The position numbers and the translations under genes are program-made. Below, piece after piece: positions 63,007 through 64,000 of a DNA stretch of 64,000 nt. The number at the start of each line of letters is the position of its first letter. Position 1 is the first letter of the stretch. A model generated the notes under the pieces. It saw only the letters and a list, made by a program, of their open reading frames with translations. It made no database searches and was not told where the DNA came from. Source of the stretch: Rosellinia necatrix (lineage: Eukaryota > Ascomycota > Sordariomycetes > Xylariales > Xylariaceae); NCBI GenBank assembly GCA_021209875.1, contig JAGYVD010000004.1, positions 682,001 through 746,000 on the forward strand, read 5' to 3'.

Positions 63007-63890
63007 TCACATCTTTATTTGACGCATCGGGGTAGGCGGTACTCGCGATTCTTGCAATTCCCGGTCCGCGTCGAAATCCTTCCGTATGAACTCAGTGAGC
63101 TTGACGAGGGTGTCCTGGACAACCACCTTGGCTAGCTGTGGTGTAAGAGAATCGGATTCGTAGCCAGCTTGTACCTCGGCGAAGGAACGGAAAGTGGTAG
63201 CTTCGGTCTCACCTTTCAAAACCACGTCGATGGATGCTTTCCTGTCCACCCAGCGTAACTCTGAGTATGGGAGGATGACGTGCTGGATAAAGGCCATGAT
63301 GCCATTCCCCTGAGTTACGCGGGGGGCAGTGGGCCTTGGCGATCTTCTTGCGAATTGTCTCGGCATCGTCGAGTAGATCAATCTTGGACTTGGGGTCCGA
63401 GCTGCTCATCTTGCCGCCAGCAAGACCCGGGACCATGGGATTCGTCAGGCGTGCTCTCACCTCGAAACCGACCTTGGCCATGGTGTCGTGGGACGGGGCG
63501 AATGTTTTGCGCCGGTCCATTCCACCAGACTCGGCGTCGGCATCGAGGCACTCTTCATCCAGGGGCTGCATCATGGGGTAGATACCATCGGCCATGACAG
63601 GCTCTCCCATGCTATTAACAATCTCGCTGCTTGCCTTGCCAGCATTGTGCACCGACACTTTGTTGCTCAGTCGCAGGAGGTCGCGGGAAAATTCGGGGGA
63701 CAGTTGGTACGAACTGCGGCGAACGAACTCGAGCTTGTCTGGGTTAACGCCAACGCTACGAAGAAGCGCACGAATGGCGCGTTTCGTAGTACTGCACCCG
63801 GCGTTCGAGGACTCCTTCGGTCGCCTTGTTGGCATTGTAGTGGAGTACTGTGACTGGGTAGTAGGGAAGTGGACACCAAGGGCTTAAACC
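63007..63890 (-). pseudogene. Truncated tyrosyl-tRNA synthetase copy
   Basis: The rear half of a eukaryotic-type TyrRS. Conserved blocks are VQYYE, RAIRALLRSVGV, KLEFV-SSYQLS, GGMDRRKTF, NPMVPGLAGGKMSSSDPKSKIDLLDD (KMSKS loop) and GNGIMAFIQHVILP. The front half with the Rossmann fold and HIGH motif is absent: upstream sequence up to the window edge shows nothing matching it. There are two frame changes, one between VQYYE and RAIRALL (about 63775) and one at a G run on the plus strand, 63321-63326, where one base fewer would restore the frame. The missing active-site half makes this a partial duplicate or relic rather than the cell's working enzyme. Confidence 0.85.
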
Positions 63891-64000
63891 GGCTACAGTG
63901 GCATAAAAAGGGGGGCGTAACATTTCCATGTAAATTTCGAAGCTTCACTTCTACAGACTGTTTTTGGCGATGTTTTACACATAAATTACCTGTTAATTAA
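63891..64000. other. Window edge
   Basis: The last 110 bp show no identifiable feature. Confidence 0.5.

Overview
This window is nuclear DNA from a filamentous ascomycete (Pezizomycotina, most likely a Sordariomycete). The evidence is short introns of about 50-90 bp with GT..AG ends and CTAAC/CTAAT branch sites, HET-domain genes, a hydrophobin, a PTH11/rhodopsin-type membrane protein, an Argonaute and a highly reducing polyketide synthase. No bacterial operon structure, CRISPR array or intact transposon is visible.

Layout. 0.46-7.95 kb (-): the chromatin remodeller INO80, four exons, with a long low-complexity N-terminus. 8-13.4 kb: non-coding, with a tRNA-like element and several short repeats. 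13.4-14.7 kb (-): a HET-domain (heterokaryon incompatibility) protein. 16.8-18.7 kb (-): a secreted Ser/Thr-rich cell-surface protein whose three exons I could join in frame. 22.1-22.7 kb (+): a 137-residue class I-type hydrophobin in three exons. 24.3-26.4 kb (-): a class 3 lipase whose frame breaks in a 12-C run. 29.8-30.3 kb (-): a two-exon small secreted cysteine-containing protein. 34.8-38.0 kb (+): a four-exon Argonaute. 38.6-40.0 kb (-): remains of a second HET gene. 41.1-58.4 kb: a probable secondary-metabolite cluster made of a cytochrome P450 (-), a PTH11-like membrane protein (-), an MFS transporter (+) and an HR-PKS (KS-AT-DH-MT-ER-KR-ACP, +). 59.6-60.7 kb (-): a two-TM protein of unknown function. 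63.0-63.9 kb (-): a truncated, frameshifted tyrosyl-tRNA synthetase copy.

How the parts relate. The P450, transporter and PKS are what one expects for making, oxidising and exporting a reduced polyketide. The PKS, however, has two frame changes 40 bp apart between its methyltransferase and enoylreductase domains, a KR without the usual catalytic Asn, and an altered DH motif, so the cluster may be decaying. Hydrophobin, Ser/Thr-rich protein, small secreted protein and lipase are surface or secreted functions typical of the accessory compartment of such genomes. INO80 and Argonaute are conserved chromatin and RNA-silencing genes.

Several frame breaks (lipase, PKS, TyrRS copy) lie in homopolymer runs, so base-calling errors must be excluded before any is called a true pseudogene. 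Coordinates of exons were worked out by eye from splice signals and reading frame.
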